Source: JBDUDR01 sp040002845 (GTDB taxonomy: Bacteria > Actinomycetota > Actinomycetes > Propionibacteriales > Nocardioidaceae). From it: 6,261 nt of DNA. The stretch spans positions 1-6,261 of the forward strand of contig JBDUDR010000154.1 of NCBI GenBank assembly GCA_040002845.1, written 5' to 3'. The notes under the pieces are model-generated. The model was not told the origin of the DNA. It searched no databases and worked only from the letters and a program-made list of their open reading frames with translations. The position numbers were made by a program, and so were the translations under genes. Positions 5,754 through 6,261 of the stretch are shown one piece after another. Within the stretch, counting starts at the first letter, position 1. Every line of letters starts with the position of its first letter.

Positions 5754-6261
5754 CCACCACGACTCCGAGCATGCCCGGGCCGACGTGCGCGCCGATGACC
5801 GCACCGACCTCGCACACCAAGAGATCGTGCACCCCGGGCACCCGGTTGCGGAGCCGCTTGGCCAGGGTCGAGGCGCATTCGGCGCTGGCCAGGTGATGCA
5901 CCGCAATATCCACCTGATGGTCACCGGCTGCCTCGACAGCAAGGTCTTCCAACCGACTCACTGCGCGCGAGGAGGTGCGTACCTTCTCCAGCGGCCCGAT
6001 CCGGCCGTCGTCCACCCTGAGCAGCGGCTTTACGGCCAGGGCGGAACCGACGAAAGCCGCGGCCGCCCCGATCCGCCCGCCGCGCCGCAGGTACTCCAGG
6101 GTGTCGACGTAGAACAAGGCGCTCGTGGCCGCCGCTCTCGCTCGAGCTGCCGCCGCCGCTTGTGAAGCCCCGCCCCCCTTCGCCAGCACGTCGGCCGCGC
6201 TGATCACGGCGAACCCGGTGGCCATCCCCAAGTGACGGCTGTCGACGGTCTCCACCGGGAT
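5734..6261 (-). CDS. degV: DegV family fatty-acid-binding protein, C-terminal part
   Basis: DegV-family proteins bind a fatty acid in a two-domain fold. In Firmicutes such proteins (FakB) present the fatty acid to the kinase FakA; whether an actinobacterial homologue does so is not established. About 175 residues are visible and the N-terminal third or more lies beyond the window, so the start is not seen. The part here opens IPVETVDSRHLGMATGFAV, the conserved 'D-S-x-x-x-x-G' region. It continues with FYVDTLEYLRRGGRIG (about residues 50-65), the clearest family signature, then LAVKPLLRVDDGRIGPLEKVRT. It ends at TAG (5734-5736) after a GAVIGAHVGPGMLGVVV segment, the typical DegV C-terminus with its 'H-x-G-P-G' turn. 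A GTG at 6255 is internal, not the start. The gene is upstream of comEA on the same strand, as in related actinobacteria, but a hairpin with a T-run after it suggests a separate transcript. Confidence 0.93.
   Translation of the reverse strand: MPVETVDSRHLGMATGFAVISAADVLAKGGGASQAAAAARARAAATSALFYVDTLEYLRRGGRIGAAAAFVGSALAVKPLLRVDDGRIGPLEKVRTSSRAVSRLEDLAVEAAGDHQVDIAVHHLASAECASTLAKRLRNRVPGVHDLLVCEVGAVIGAHVGPGMLGVVVAPRLDD

Overview
The window reads as a high-GC actinobacterial chromosome. Hand counts in several 60-base samples of comEC give about 70-75% GC. Three start codons are GTG and the intergenic gaps are short. The gene order degV, comEA, comEC, holA, with rpsT convergent to holA, is the block I know from actinobacteria such as Mycobacterium tuberculosis (Rv2417c to Rv2412, where eis lies between degV and comEA). 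The proteins feel closest to Propionibacteriales, but that placement is a guess.

Layout on the + axis: rpsT (135-395, +) encodes ribosomal protein S20 and has a good promoter candidate at 8-36. Next is an 86-base convergent gap with a weak hairpin and two copies of a 17-base direct repeat, the second touching the holA stop codon. holA (482-1441, -) encodes the DNA polymerase III delta subunit. A divergent gap of 170 bases leads to an orphan SAM-dependent methyltransferase gene (1612-2322, +) with lower GC (about 63%). It ends 10 bases from the convergent stop of comEC (2333-4711, -), with an inverted repeat across the junction. comEC and comEA (4708-5631, -) overlap by the four bases GTGA. 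A 102-base gap holding a perfect TTGTCCACA DnaA-box match and a terminator-like hairpin separates comEA from a degV-family gene (5734-6261, -) that runs off the window.

Functionally, ComEA (membrane-anchored DNA binder) and ComEC (inner-membrane DNA channel with a metallo-beta-lactamase domain) form the core of a DNA-uptake machine and are translationally coupled. HolA loads the replicative sliding clamp and normally follows comEC on the same strand. Here the methyltransferase lies in the opposite direction between comEC and holA, so holA probably no longer shares a simple transcript with comEA-comEC.

I do not see a wholly new multi-gene system. The points most worth checking are the methyltransferase insertion, the DnaA-box match and possible leaderless start of comEA, and the 21-base-period repeat next to the holA stop.
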